Positions 17,946 through 27,434 are shown, counted from the stretch's first letter. The stretch is 32,707 nt of DNA from an uncultured Gammaproteobacteria bacterium (GCA_913058135.1 CAJXPR010000032.1:1-32707); one strand, 5' to 3'. Made by a program: numbers and translations. Notes: generated from the sequence alone by a model not told the origin.

Positions 17946-20489
17946 TCAAGGGCGCCCATCCACGATTATTGGAGTGTCGACGTGCAATTGCTCCAGTCCG
18001 CGGTTCTCCCGACGCTTACCCAGGAACAGCACAATGGGCGCAGCAATAAACACCGATGAGCTGGTACTGATGACAATACCAAACAGCATGGGCAGGGCGA
18101 AGCTGGACACAGCGCTGCCACCGGCTATGGCCATGGGCAATATTGCCACCATCGTACTCAAGGATGTAAACACGGTCCGGGTGAGCGTTGCGCTGATACT
18201 TCGGTTGACCAGTGCAGCAAAATCCTGATCAGGCTTGGCCCGAAGGTTTTCGCGGATCCGGTCAAAAACAACCACCTTGTCGTTTACCGAATAACCAATC
18301 AGGGCCAGCAGGGCAGCCACGGCAGTCAGGTTGAACTCAACACCGGCCAGCGCAAAAAAACCCAGTGTTTTGGTCAGATCCAGACCGATGGTGATGACCG
18401 CCGCCACGGCAAAGTGGTTTTCAAAGCGGTACCACAGATATAGCAACATACCACCGCCCGCCAACAGCACGGCGAGGATGCTCAGATCGGCAAAATCGCC
18501 ACTGACGCGCGGGCCGACCATGTCCGAGCGCAGTATCTCGGCCTCCGGCGATGCCTGGAATACCGCTGCCCTGATGTCTTCAATCACGGCACTGTTGTCC
18601 TGCTCATTCTGACTGGGTTGACGCAATTGGTAGGCGCTGCTGCCATTCAGGCCCTCGGCGCTGGCGCTGCCGGTTTCCTGCACGGAAACATCGCTCAACC
18701 CGGCAGCCAGCAAACTGTCACGCAACTGTTCAATGGTGGTGCCAGGGGCGCTGACTTCGACCAGTGCGCCGCCGCTGAAATCGATGCCGAAATCCAGCCC
18801 GGGCTTGACCAGCAGGCCCACGGCCGCCGTCGACAGGATGGCTGAAACCACCAGCCCGGCGACGCTGGCACGCATGAAATTGATCACCCGCTTGCCGCCA
18901 CTGAAACGATCACCCAGACGGTCAAACAAGGCCAGGCCCGAGACTTTCAGAGTTCGGCCGTCGGACAGTCTCACGCGCCACTCCATCAGCACCCGGGTGA
19001 CCGCTACGGCAGTGAACAGTGACGTCAGCAAGCCGATGCCCATGGTGACGGCAAAACCCCGAACCGGGCCCGAACCCATCAGAAACAGCAGACTGATGGC
19101 AATCAGGGTGGTGACGTTAGAGTCAATGATGGTGCTATAGGCCTTGCTGAAACCGTTTTCCAGCGACAACCAGGCAGTCTTGCCTTGCCGCAGTTCGTCA
19201 CGGATGCGCTCATTGATCAGGATATTGGCGTCAACCGCCATGCCCATGACCAGAATCAGACCGGCGATACCGGGCAGGGTCAGGGTTGCCCCCAGCAGGC
19301 TGAGCACGCCAAAGATCAGGCCCATGTTGATACTGAGTCCCAGCCAGGCAATCAGGCCCCAGCTGCCATAAATTGCGGCCATGAAAATCAGCACCAGGCC
19401 AGCCCCGATGAGACCGGTGATCAGTCCCATCCTGATGGAGTCGCTGCCCAGGCTGGGGCCGACGCTGCGTTCTTCGATGACATCCAGGGCTGCTGGCAGG
19501 GCACCGGCGCGCAGCAGCATGGCCAGATCGGTGGCTTCAACGGCATTAAAGCCGCCGCTGATTTCGCCGCTGCCGGTCGTGATGGCGCTGCGAATAACCG
19601 GAGCGGTAATGACTTCGTCGTCCAGCACTACAGCCAGCGCCCGGCCGATGTTCTCCTGTGTCATGTCACCAAACAGACGACCCCCGGTTTTGTCCAGCAC
19701 AAAATTGACAACGGGCAACCCGGTTTGTGGTTGCAACACCATGTTGGCATTACGCACGTGACGGCCTTCCATGGCGATTTGACGTTCCAGTCGATAGGTC
19801 TCGCCGTCTGTCTGGCCAGGCACATCCATGACGTCAGTCGAGCGGCTGTCAGCCAGCCAGTGGAAGTTCATTTTGGCGGTGGTGCCCAGCAACTCTTTCA
19901 CGCGTTGCGGGTCACTGATGCCCGGCAGTTGCACGACGATGCTGTCTTCACCCTGACGGGTAATGCTGGGCTCCACCATGCCGGTTTCATCCAGGCGCCG
20001 ATGAACAATGTCCAGGCTTTGCGTGACCGCGTCCTGCTGCAGGGCGTCGCGATGCGCGTCGGTCAGGGTCAGGGTAGCGGAGCTGCTGTCGCTGTCCAGT
20101 GCGTAAGCCGGCAGCCCGGTCTGGCTCTCTGCCAGGGTCTCTCTGACAATGCTTTGCAAGGCCGGCAACTCGCTACTGTCACGCAGCGCAATGGTGATCT
20201 GCTGTGCAGTAACCTGAGGACGCAGGTAGCGGATGCCGTCCTGGCGCAAACGGTCGGCAATGACATCTGCCAGCTGCTGGTTTTCGCTATGCAGCAGATC
20301 GTCCATGTCGACTGCCAGCAACAGATGAGAGCCGCCGCGCAGGTCCAGGCCCAGGCTGAACTGGTTGCTGGCGTACCAGTCGGGCAGGCGTTGCTGAAGC
20401 CTGTCGGGCAGTGCTGAAGGAAGGGCGCTAAGCAGGCCCATTAGAATAACCAGAGCGTACCACAGGGTACGCTGACGTAAGGATCGCAT
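17946..20489 (-). CDS. secDF: SecDF, fused SecD-SecF protein-export subunit
   Basis: This 847-residue inner-membrane protein joins SecD (about 1-515) and SecF (about 530-847) in one chain. The SecD part has GLDLRGG (47-53), a long periplasmic domain and the motif GMAVDANILINERIRDEL (416-433). The SecF part has GIDFSGG (568-574) and GYSVNDKVVVFDRIREN near the end. SecDF uses the proton gradient to help pull proteins through SecYEG; each half is an RND-type six-helix unit. Most gammaproteobacteria encode secD and secF separately beside yajC and tgt, which are absent here. This may therefore be a second, fused copy. GAGG lies 8 nt before the ATG. A small exported protein gene lies 49 nt upstream on the same strand. 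Confidence 0.93.
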   Translation of the reverse strand: MRSLRQRTLWYALVILMGLLSALPSALPDRLQQRLPDWYASNQFSLGLDLRGGSHLLLAVDMDDLLHSENQQLADVIADRLRQDGIRYLRPQVTAQQITIALRDSSELPALQSIVRETLAESQTGLPAYALDSDSSSATLTLTDAHRDALQQDAVTQSLDIVHRRLDETGMVEPSITRQGEDSIVVQLPGISDPQRVKELLGTTAKMNFHWLADSRSTDVMDVPGQTDGETYRLERQIAMEGRHVRNANMVLQPQTGLPVVNFVLDKTGGRLFGDMTQENIGRALAVVLDDEVITAPVIRSAITTGSGEISGGFNAVEATDLAMLLRAGALPAALDVIEERSVGPSLGSDSIRMGLITGLIGAGLVLIFMAAIYGSWGLIAWLGLSINMGLIFGVLSLLGATLTLPGIAGLILVMGMAVDANILINERIRDELRQGKTAWLSLENGFSKAYSTIIDSNVTTLIAISLLFLMGSGPVRGFAVTMGIGLLTSLFTAVAVTRVLMEWRVRLSDGRTLKVSGLALFDRLGDRFSGGKRVINFMRASVAGLVVSAILSTAAVGLLVKPGLDFGIDFSGGALVEVSAPGTTIEQLRDSLLAAGLSDVSVQETGSASAEGLNGSSAYQLRQPSQNEQDNSAVIEDIRAAVFQASPEAEILRSDMVGPRVSGDFADLSILAVLLAGGGMLLYLWYRFENHFAVAAVITIGLDLTKTLGFFALAGVEFNLTAVAALLALIGYSVNDKVVVFDRIRENLRAKPDQDFAALVNRSISATLTRTVFTSLSTMVAILPMAIAGGSAVSSFALPMLFGIVISTSSSVFIAAPIVLFLGKRRENRGLEQLHVDTPIIVDGRP

Positions 20490-20538
20490 GATTGACCTCG
20501 CATGAAGAACTTAAACGATGAAAAATGTGTTTAAAGTT

Positions 20539-20991
20539 TCAGGCGAGAAGGGGCGGAGATCTTGGTGAATAGGGGGCAACCGCGAAGCGGGTGATCAGAC
20601 TCGGGCTGCTGTTTGCATATCCCTGTCCGCGGGCGGGAGCGCGAAGATCGCAAATTGTCAGCGGTAGCGCCAGCGCCGCCGCTGGCAGGTCAACGGGCTC
20701 GGGATTGTTGAGAGGACTACCGTAACGGTTTATCTGTGACAGCAGGCGTGATGATGCGTTCAGTGCGCCATCGCGGGTGTTGGCAGCGGCCTGGGTATTG
20801 GCCGGCTGCTCCATTCCGGCGGCAGTTGCGCCGGAACCGGACCGGTCGCCGTCAAAAGCCAGGGCCGCATCGTACAGGGACATGCCGGGCAGACAGCAAA
20901 GAATCAGTGCCAGCAACCACGCGCGGAGACCCGAAGAGGGTGATCCGGTATGTGCTTTTTGCTCGCTTTGATTTATGTGTTTCACAAGCAT
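20539..20991 (-). CDS. Hypothetical exported protein upstream of secDF
   Basis: I do not recognise this 150-residue ORF. From the ATG at 20991 the protein has a charged N-terminus (MLVKHINQSEQKAH). A hydrophobic stretch, LRAWLLALILCCLPGMSLYDAALA, looks like a signal peptide or anchor, and the rest is Ala/Pro/Ser-rich with no domain I can name. AGGCG lies 7 nt before this ATG. It is co-directional with secDF and 49 nt away, so co-transcription is plausible. The ORF stays open further upstream to 21105, but that part would run into the receptor promoter region. It could be a chance ORF. Confidence 0.45.
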   Translation of the reverse strand: MLVKHINQSEQKAHTGSPSSGLRAWLLALILCCLPGMSLYDAALAFDGDRSGSGATAAGMEQPANTQAAANTRDGALNASSRLLSQINRYGSPLNNPEPVDLPAAALALPLTICDLRAPARGQGYANSSPSLITRFAVAPYSPRSPPLLA

Positions 20992-21043
20992 GCTTATACG
21001 CCTGTGTGTGGTGCAGTGCAAGTGGCGCTTACACAATCTGTCG

Positions 21044-21094
21044 GTGTCATGGCCCGGACACGGCGTTGTCATCAAACCGTAAAACCAATGACAC
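21044..21094. promoter_or_regulatory. Inverted repeat in the divergent region before the TonB-dependent receptor
   Basis: GTGTCAT (21044-21050) and its complement ATGACAC (21088-21094) flank a segment that also holds TTGTCAT (21066-21072). The gap between the two divergent genes is 161 nt. This could be an operator for the receptor gene; GTCAT-type half-sites resemble but do not match a PhoB box. I could not identify a firm -35/-10. Confidence 0.25.
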
Positions 21095-21152
21095 GGCTTC
21101 GTCACAATCGCGCTTTACACTGCTGCGAACCTCAAAAGTATGGAGCAATGTA

Positions 21153-23723
21153 ATGCAGGCAATTCCACAGTTTACCCTTTGCAGATTAACCGCAGCCCTG
21201 ATGCTGGCAGGCATGAGCAGCACCGGCATGGCGCAAGGTGGATCGGGCGCGACCGAGGTGGAGACCATCATGGTGTTCGGGCAACGGGAAGCAGCAAACC
21301 GGGCGCTGGGTCTGTACCGTGAATCGGATGCCGTTGCCAATTACATTTCCACTGACGACATGGGACAGTTTGTTGATCAGAACGTTGCCGAGTCTCTGCA
21401 GCGACTGCCTGGCCTGACCATTTCTCGCGACCAGGGTGAAGGCCGCTTTGTCAGCGTGCGAGGTGTTTCCGCCGGGCTGAGCACGGTGACTATCAATGGC
21501 ATGCGTATCGGTACGCCGGAAGACGGGTCACGTGCGGTGCCGCTGGATGTAATTCCGACCGGGTCCGTGGATGGCATTGAAGTGGTCAAGGTACCAACTC
21601 CGGATATGCCTGGTGACGCCGTGGGCGGCGCCATCAATGTGAGTTCGGCATCGGCGTTTGATCGCAATGGTCAACAGATCACCTACCGCCTGGAGGGCTC
21701 CTACAACGACCTTAGCGGTGAAACCAGTCCCAAGGCGCAATTCAATTTCAGCGACGTAGTAGACGGTTTTGGCGGCACCGACAACGTCGGCATTTCGTTC
21801 GGACTGAATTATCTGAACCGTAAGCTGGAGTCGGACAATATTGAACCGGCCTATGACTTCCTGGAGTTCAACGGCGAGGATGTGTTCACGCTGCTGGAAG
21901 TCAACGAACGCAAGTATTTTGTCGAGCGCGAACGGATTGGTTTTAACCTTAATCTGGAGTACCAGCCGAGTGAAAGCACGCGTTTTTACGCCAATACCGT
22001 CTACAGCGAGTTCACTGACGCGGAGACCCGCCAGCGCAATGTCTTTGTGTTTGAAGATGCCACGATCACATCCTATGATGGCCGCAATGTAAGTTACGCG
22101 GATATTCCGGAAGACAGTTTCCGCCGGCGTGTCCGTTTCCGTACCAAGGAACAGGACACCCTGGCTTTTGCGCTGGGCGCAGAACATGATTTCCAGACCT
22201 GGTCGCTGGACTACAACGCCGGTATCTCTACCACTGACGAGCGTGTGCCGGATGAAAAGGAAGGGCGTTTTGAAAAGAGTGGCAATGCGCTGGACGCGCT
22301 GGTGCAGATTGGCCAGGGCATCCCCAGCTACACCTTCATGGAAAACGGTGCGCCAGCGGTCGGTTATCTTGACAACAGCCTGTACGAATTGGACCGTGTC
22401 GTAAACGAGCCCTTGTCGGTGGACGATGATGACGTAAACTTTGCACTCAACATCGAAGTGCCGATGGCCTTTGGCATTGAATCACTGACAGTCAAGACCG
22501 GCATTGATGGACGTTTCAAGGACAAGCTGACGGACGTCAACGAGTTTGAAGAACGTGATACACCGGATGTGCTGTTGTCACAGTTTACCACGGGTGCGCC
22601 TTCATACGGCCTGAGCGACATCGGTCAGGGCATCAGTTCCTCAGCCTTTGTCAATTTCTACAATTCAAATCGCAGCGAATTCAGACAGCGTCCGCAGGAC
22701 GTTGAAGAAAACCTGGCATTGAACGCCGCCCAGGATTTTAATGCTGAAGAAGATGTGACCGCCGGTTATATGATGGGTACCTGGAACCTTGATCGCGTCC
22801 GCGTCATTGCCGGGGTACGTGTTGAACGTACTGATTACACTGCGGACGGCAACGAGCTACTGTTTAATGAGGACGGTGATCTGACCATCAGTGATCGTTC
22901 AGTCTCTTCCAAATACACTGATGTGTTGCCGGGTCTGCACCTGCGCTACGAACCGGCAGACAACCTGGTGCTGCGCGCGGCCTGGAGCAATACCATAGCG
23001 CGTCCCAGCTTCAGCGATATTTCGCCACGCTCACGGATCAACCTGGAAGACAGCGAGATAGAACTGGGCAACCCAAACCTGGATCCCTACAAGTCTACCA
23101 ACTTTGATTTACTGGCTGACTGGTACTACGGTAATTCCGGCGTGATTTCCGCAGGTGTGTTCTACAAAGATATAGACGACTACATCGTGGACTTTTCGAC
23201 CACCCAGAATCCTGAATTTGCCGGCTTCGAAGTTGACCAACCGGTCAATGGCACCAAGGCGTCGGTGGCCGGTATCGAGTTCAATGTGCAGCAGGGTTTC
23301 GAGATGATTGATGAATCCCTGACCGGCTTGCTCGCCGGTTTCAATCTGACGGCCCTGGACACCGATCTGGAAATTGCCGAACGTGCCGGAGAGTCCTTTG
23401 CGCTACCCGAAGCTGCAGAGCGTTCAGGGAATTTCTATCTGGGTTATGAAAATGAACTGCTCAGCACCCGGCTGAGTGTGTCCTATCGCGACAAGTTCCT
23501 CAGTGAGGTGGGTGATACCCGTCAGTTCGATTTGTACGTGGCACCGCACACCCAGGTGGACCTGACCGCATCGTACCGCTTTAACCCGCGGTTTGAGCTG
23601 GTTGCCGAACTGACCAACCTGACTGATGAAGCACTGGAGCTGTATCAGGGTAACAAGAGCTACACCTTCCAGTTTGAGGAGTATGGCCCGACGTTTGCCA
23701 TAGGCTTCAAGGGTCAGTTCTGA
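21153..23723 (+). CDS. TonB-dependent outer-membrane receptor
   Basis: This is an 856-residue receptor. A signal peptide (about 1-27, ending GMAQ) is followed by a TonB-box-like ETIMVFG. The plug domain contains VAESLQRLPGLTISRDQGEGRFVSVRG and the typical VVKVPTPDMPGDAVGGAINV stretch. The 22-strand barrel ends in the aromatic terminus FAIGFKGQF. It fits the large TonB-receptor group common in marine and plant-associated gammaproteobacteria, used for glycans or other bulky nutrients; the substrate is unknown. I chose the ATG at 21153 because GGAG lies 7 nt upstream and a signal peptide follows; the 139 upstream open codons are not protein-like. No partner transport or catabolic genes lie next to it. 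A strong terminator follows. Confidence 0.93.
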   Translation: MQAIPQFTLCRLTAALMLAGMSSTGMAQGGSGATEVETIMVFGQREAANRALGLYRESDAVANYISTDDMGQFVDQNVAESLQRLPGLTISRDQGEGRFVSVRGVSAGLSTVTINGMRIGTPEDGSRAVPLDVIPTGSVDGIEVVKVPTPDMPGDAVGGAINVSSASAFDRNGQQITYRLEGSYNDLSGETSPKAQFNFSDVVDGFGGTDNVGISFGLNYLNRKLESDNIEPAYDFLEFNGEDVFTLLEVNERKYFVERERIGFNLNLEYQPSESTRFYANTVYSEFTDAETRQRNVFVFEDATITSYDGRNVSYADIPEDSFRRRVRFRTKEQDTLAFALGAEHDFQTWSLDYNAGISTTDERVPDEKEGRFEKSGNALDALVQIGQGIPSYTFMENGAPAVGYLDNSLYELDRVVNEPLSVDDDDVNFALNIEVPMAFGIESLTVKTGIDGRFKDKLTDVNEFEERDTPDVLLSQFTTGAPSYGLSDIGQGISSSAFVNFYNSNRSEFRQRPQDVEENLALNAAQDFNAEEDVTAGYMMGTWNLDRVRVIAGVRVERTDYTADGNELLFNEDGDLTISDRSVSSKYTDVLPGLHLRYEPADNLVLRAAWSNTIARPSFSDISPRSRINLEDSEIELGNPNLDPYKSTNFDLLADWYYGNSGVISAGVFYKDIDDYIVDFSTTQNPEFAGFEVDQPVNGTKASVAGIEFNVQQGFEMIDESLTGLLAGFNLTALDTDLEIAERAGESFALPEAAERSGNFYLGYENELLSTRLSVSYRDKFLSEVGDTRQFDLYVAPHTQVDLTASYRFNPRFELVAELTNLTDEALELYQGNKSYTFQFEEYGPTFAIGFKGQF

Positions 23724-23773
23724 CCTGACGCCTGACCGGGCCTGGATCCAGGCCCGACACGCGCTAAAACCGC

Positions 23774-23809
23774 ACCCGGCGCATAATCGATGATTGTGCG
23801 CCGGGTTTT
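23774..23809 (+). terminator. Rho-independent terminator after the receptor gene
   Basis: ACCCGGCGCA (23774-23783) pairs perfectly with TGCGCCGGGT (23797-23806) and is followed by TTTT. The loop includes an AATC/GATT pair that lengthens the hairpin. It lies 51 nt after the receptor stop. Confidence 0.85.
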
Positions 23810-23901
23810 GTCATTGAACAGACCCGCATTGCCCATTACAGTCAGGGCTCCTATACTGGCGAACATGAAAATAACAACGCCTGATGCGGGAGCCTGCCAG
23901 C

Positions 23902-25851
23902 ATGTTTCGACTACGATTCATTGATCGGTTCAAGTTTTTTGTCGAACGCCAGTTTGTAAAAGGCGCATCCTATCAGCTGTTGGTAGTGGTGGCAGTGATC
24001 GGTCTGATTTCCCTGGTTGGTGGCATGCTGGTATTGCCACTGGGCGAGTACGACGAGCATCTGGGCAATGCGGTATGGTGGGCGTTTTTGCGCCTGACCG
24101 ATCCCGGTTACCTGGGCGATGACGAGGGCACCTGGCGCCGTATTGTCTCAACCTGGTTGACGGTCAGTGGTTATGTAGTATTTCTGGGCGCACTGGTAGC
24201 TATCATGACGCGATGGCTGATTGCCATCATGGAACACCTCGAGCTGGGCCTGACCCCCGTCTCGCTGAAAAACCACATTGTCATTCTGGGCTGGAACAAC
24301 CGCACAGTGCCTTTGTTGCGCGAGCTGGTCATGTCAACATCACGCCTAGGGCGCTTCATGCGCGAACGGGATATCAAGCGTCTGCAGATCGTTGTGCTGT
24401 CCGAGCAGGTGTCTTCCGAACAGATACAGTTGCTGCGCGCCGACCCGGGCATAGGCCGGCGCAGCAAGGACATCATTTTGCGCAGCGGCTCACCACTGCA
24501 ACCTGAGGCACTGCATCGTGTTGCCTGTCTGCAGGCGGCGGCCGTAATCATCCCCAATGAATCCCATGGCCCGGACAGTCTGGTGACGTCCGATGTGGAG
24601 TCACTGAAAGCCTTGCTGTCCATTCATTCCCAGGCTCGCGAGCGCAAACAGCCACTGCCATTTGTAGTTATGGAAGTCGAAGATGTGCGCAAGTTCTCCG
24701 TCGCTGCCCGTGCCTATCCGGGCCCACTGGAGGTTGTCGCAGGAGACGCGACCATCAGTCGTTTGCTGGCACAGAACATCATCCATCCGGGACTGTCCGA
24801 GCTTTACGGAGAATTACTGACGGCCCACGCCGGCAACGAACTGTATATCAGGCCGGCGGCTCCCTATGCCGGGCTGGCAATAGCGGAAATCGAAGCCCGC
24901 TGTCCATATGCCATTATGTTCGGTCTGTTACGCCCTGGGGCTGACGGGGAGCTGCACACACACTTGAACGTGGCCTCTGACGAGATCCTGACAGAGGCGG
25001 ATGCGTTGGTACTGATGGCGAGGTCATTCGACGAAACCGAACCAGCAGCTCGCGCACCCAGCGATCACCGAATTAACCGCGTGGCAACTGTGACAGATTC
25101 CGGCACATTGCCGGTGCAGCGCAAACGCTTGCTGATCCTGGGCTGGAACCGACGCGTGCCAGCCATCATTACCGAACTGGCGAGTTATCAGAATTATGAG
25201 TTTGATGTTGATATGGTGTCGATCGTGTCAGCAGATACCCGTACCCATGAAATTGCCCGTTACAGCGATGTTGCGGCCAGAGTACGCTGCGAGCATATCG
25301 AAGCTGACTATATGGTTGAGGGAGAGTTGCGCCGCCTGGACCCGGCGCGCTTCGACAGCATCATATTGTTGTGCAGCGACCGTCTGAGCTCTGGTGAAGA
25401 AGCCGATGCCCGGGCCATTGTTGGGTATCTGGTGCTTGAAGAGATTCTGCAGGAACAGTACAGGCAGCCCCAGATACTCCTCGAGCTCAGCGATCCTGCC
25501 AACGAAGATCTGTTGGCCAGCAACAACAGCGAAACCATCATCAGTCCCATGATTCTCAGTCACATGCTGTCCCAGGTCACACTGCGCCGCGAGCTGCGTC
25601 TGGTATATGACGAGTTGTTTACTGCACATGGCGCCGAGATCCAGTTTTACCCACCAGAGGAGTATGGTTTGCGGCCGCACGCGAGCTTCAGTGAGTTCGA
25701 GGTCAAGGCCGCTGCCCTTGGCGAAACGGCGCTCGGTATTTATCGCAGCCAGGCCGATGCGCATGGCAGGCGTCTTCAGCTCAATCCGATACGGGCCAAG
25801 GCCATGGATCTTGCGCCGGGCGATCAGCTGGTGGCCTTGATTACCCTATAG
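23902..25851 (+). CDS. CASTOR/POLLUX-like cation channel with two RCK-type domains
   Basis: This 649-residue protein resembles the bacterial members of the CASTOR/POLLUX (DMI1) channel family. It has two N-terminal membrane helices (about 24-47 and 81-108) around a pore segment with LTDPGYLGDD (65-74). Two Rossmann-type RCK domains start at HIVILGWNNRTVPLLREL (about 125) and at RLLILGWNRRVPAIITEL (about 406). Family members form tetrameric or gating-ring cation channels. I prefer the ATG at 23902 (GGGAG upstream); one at 23884 would add six residues without a ribosome site. It is a stand-alone gene between a terminator and the next promoter. A TrkA-like K+ uptake role is an alternative, but TrkA lacks the membrane helices. 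Confidence 0.85.
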   Translation: MFRLRFIDRFKFFVERQFVKGASYQLLVVVAVIGLISLVGGMLVLPLGEYDEHLGNAVWWAFLRLTDPGYLGDDEGTWRRIVSTWLTVSGYVVFLGALVAIMTRWLIAIMEHLELGLTPVSLKNHIVILGWNNRTVPLLRELVMSTSRLGRFMRERDIKRLQIVVLSEQVSSEQIQLLRADPGIGRRSKDIILRSGSPLQPEALHRVACLQAAAVIIPNESHGPDSLVTSDVESLKALLSIHSQARERKQPLPFVVMEVEDVRKFSVAARAYPGPLEVVAGDATISRLLAQNIIHPGLSELYGELLTAHAGNELYIRPAAPYAGLAIAEIEARCPYAIMFGLLRPGADGELHTHLNVASDEILTEADALVLMARSFDETEPAARAPSDHRINRVATVTDSGTLPVQRKRLLILGWNRRVPAIITELASYQNYEFDVDMVSIVSADTRTHEIARYSDVAARVRCEHIEADYMVEGELRRLDPARFDSIILLCSDRLSSGEEADARAIVGYLVLEEILQEQYRQPQILLELSDPANEDLLASNNSETIISPMILSHMLSQVTLRRELRLVYDELFTAHGAEIQFYPPEEYGLRPHASFSEFEVKAAALGETALGIYRSQADAHGRRLQLNPIRAKAMDLAPGDQLVALITL

Positions 25852-25995
25852 CGGGAAGAAGGGGGGTGAGCAGGGATTCAAGGCAATACAGCGGTGTTGC
25901 TGTATACGCGGGCAGACAGTGCTCTGCTATACTCCGCGCGCAGCCCGATGCTCTGGTTGCCTGAAGGTTTTCATGACAGAATGGGGGGTGAATTA

Positions 25996-26580
25996 ATGAA
26001 TAATATCAAGCCGTTATTGTTGGCAGGGCTGATGGTGCCAGGGTTGGTGCTGGCAGATTCATCAGATTACAGCTATATCGAAGGCAGCTATCTGCAGGGT
26101 GAGATCAGTGACGTTGAGATCGATGGCTTTGATGTCGAAGCCAGCGTGGAATTTCTGGACAGAATACTGGCTGTGGCCAGCTATACTGATCTGGGTCTGG
26201 ATGAAGATACCGCCGGTGTTGATTTGGAGGGTGACATTCAATCAGTCGGCCTGGGCTACATTTTCGGTCGCAACGACACTGCCAGTGTCTATGGCACCGC
26301 CAGCTACATCGAATATGACGTGCGTGGGCGGCTTGGCGCCTTTACCTTTGCAGATGACAGCGACGGTGTCCAGTTCGAATTGGGGGCCCGGATGAACCTC
26401 AGCCCCGAGGCAGAGCTGTTTGTAAAGGTCAAACACATCGACCTGGGTGAAGGCGATGAAGAGACCACGCCCGGCGTTGGTCTGGTCTACCGGTTCCTGC
26501 CGGCTCTTTCAGGCACGCTGACCTACGATCGGAACTCCGACGACGACCTGATGGGCCTGGGCCTGCGTCTGACCTTCTGA
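25996..26580 (+). CDS. Small outer-membrane beta-barrel protein
   Basis: This 194-residue protein has a signal peptide (about 1-20, MNNIKPLLLAGLMVPGLVLA) followed by alternating amphipathic strands, as in SVGLGYIFGRNDTASVYGTASYIEYDV. It ends in the aromatic terminus GLGLRLTF typical of barrels inserted by BAM. Size and strand number suggest an eight-stranded barrel. It is very acidic, with Asp/Glu-rich loops. The ATG at 25996 follows GGGGGGTG; an upstream in-frame start at 25894 lacks a signal peptide. Function is unknown; similar proteins are annotated as porin family or Omp-like. It is followed by a terminator shared with convergent sodB. Confidence 0.8.
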   Translation: MNNIKPLLLAGLMVPGLVLADSSDYSYIEGSYLQGEISDVEIDGFDVEASVEFLDRILAVASYTDLGLDEDTAGVDLEGDIQSVGLGYIFGRNDTASVYGTASYIEYDVRGRLGAFTFADDSDGVQFELGARMNLSPEAELFVKVKHIDLGEGDEETTPGVGLVYRFLPALSGTLTYDRNSDDDLMGLGLRLTF

Positions 26581-26627
26581 CATCGGTGCATCGGTGCACC
26601 GGACAGCGTCATAAAAACACTGTTACA

Positions 26628-26664
26628 AAAAAGGCCGACCTGTCGCGGACAGGTCGGCCTTTTT
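26628..26664. terminator. Bidirectional terminator between convergent genes
   Basis: A perfect 17-bp stem (AAAAAGGCCGACCTGTC and its complement) with a 3-nt loop GCG has A-runs on one side and T-runs on the other. It can end transcripts from both the plus-strand barrel gene and the minus-strand sodB. Confidence 0.93.
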
Positions 26665-26695
26665 ACGCAGCGTGCGGGGCCAATACCCCACAGAA

Positions 26696-27283
26696 TCAAG
26701 CCAGGTTTTTGTTGGCAAAATCCCAGTTGACCAGATTGTCCAGAAACGCAGCCAGGAAGTCCGGGCGACGGTTCTGATAATCCAGATAGTAGGCGTGTTC
26801 CCAGACATCGCAAACCAGGATAGGTTTGGCGCTGGTGGTCAGCGGTGTTTCCGCATTCGGAGTTTTGGCGATTTTAAGTTTGCCGCCATCAAGGACCAGC
26901 CAGACCCAGCCACTGCCAAACTGGCCGACGCCGCCGGCAGTGAACTCTTTTTTGAAGTCATCGTAGCTGCCGAAGTCGGCGTTGATCTTGTCAGCAATGG
27001 CACCGGTTGGCGCGCCGCCGCCAGCGGGCTTCATGCTTTGCCAGAAGAAGTTGTGGTTATAGACCTGAGCCACGTTGTTGAACAGTGGGCCACCCACTTT
27101 GGCGCTTTCTCGTACCAGATCTTCCAGGTTATCGGCATCGACGCCGGCATCGGCCAGCAATTCGTTGCCCTTGACCACGTAGGTGTTGTGGTGTTTACCG
27201 TGGTGGAAGCCCAGTGTTTCCGCAGACATGTGCGGTTCCAGTGCATTGGCGGCATAGGGCAGATCGGGTAATTCTAATTTCAT
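26696..27283 (-). CDS. sodB: Iron superoxide dismutase
   Basis: This 195-residue enzyme dismutates superoxide to O2 and H2O2. Metal ligands are visible at His27 (FHHGKHHNTYV), His77 (VYNHNFFW), Asp159 and His163 (CDVWEHAYYLDYQNRRPDF). The AQVYNHNFFWQSM and GGVGQFGSGWVWLV patterns favour the Fe over the Mn type. No signal peptide is seen, so it is cytoplasmic. GAGG lies 5 nt upstream of the ATG. It is transcribed away from the coiled-coil gene, and the 202-nt gap between them carries the plus-strand promoter. I see no convincing sodB -35/-10. Confidence 0.96.
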   Translation of the reverse strand: MKLELPDLPYAANALEPHMSAETLGFHHGKHHNTYVVKGNELLADAGVDADNLEDLVRESAKVGGPLFNNVAQVYNHNFFWQSMKPAGGGAPTGAIADKINADFGSYDDFKKEFTAGGVGQFGSGWVWLVLDGGKLKIAKTPNAETPLTTSAKPILVCDVWEHAYYLDYQNRRPDFLAAFLDNLVNWDFANKNLA

Positions 27284-27396
27284 ACAAGCCTCGACAAATC
27301 AATTGGAGATAGTCACGTAATATCAGCTTTTCAGCATAAATCACTATGGCCTGTGTTTCAAGGCGGCATAGCCCGCAAACGCATGACAGACAGGCT

Positions 27397-27425
27397 TTGC
27401 CGCCAGCCTTGCATGCGTCTACAAT
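27397..27425 (+). promoter_or_regulatory. Sigma-70 promoter of the coiled-coil membrane protein gene
   Basis: TTGCCG (27397-27402), a 17-nt spacer and TACAAT (27420-27425) form a good promoter. The transcript would start near 27432 and have a leader of about 55 nt to the ATG at 27486. Confidence 0.6.
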
Positions 27426-27434
27426 ACAGGCAAT

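Noticed and set aside
19185-20417. A 410-codon plus-strand ORF opposite secDF
   Set aside because: The antisense frame of a GC-rich gene stays open by codon bias; the composition (Gln/His-rich, no domain) is typical of a shadow and secDF is unambiguous.
21060-21090. PhoB box upstream of the receptor
   Set aside because: Only one half-site (TTGTCATCAAA) resembles the consensus; the second half is too weak to call.
20736-21152. 139-codon N-terminal extension of the TonB-dependent receptor
   Set aside because: The extension is Arg/Cys-rich and unlike any receptor, whereas ATG 21153 has a ribosome site and is followed directly by a signal peptide.
21528-22187. A 219-codon minus-strand ORF inside the receptor gene
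   Set aside because: It is an antisense shadow without a ribosome site or recognisable motif.
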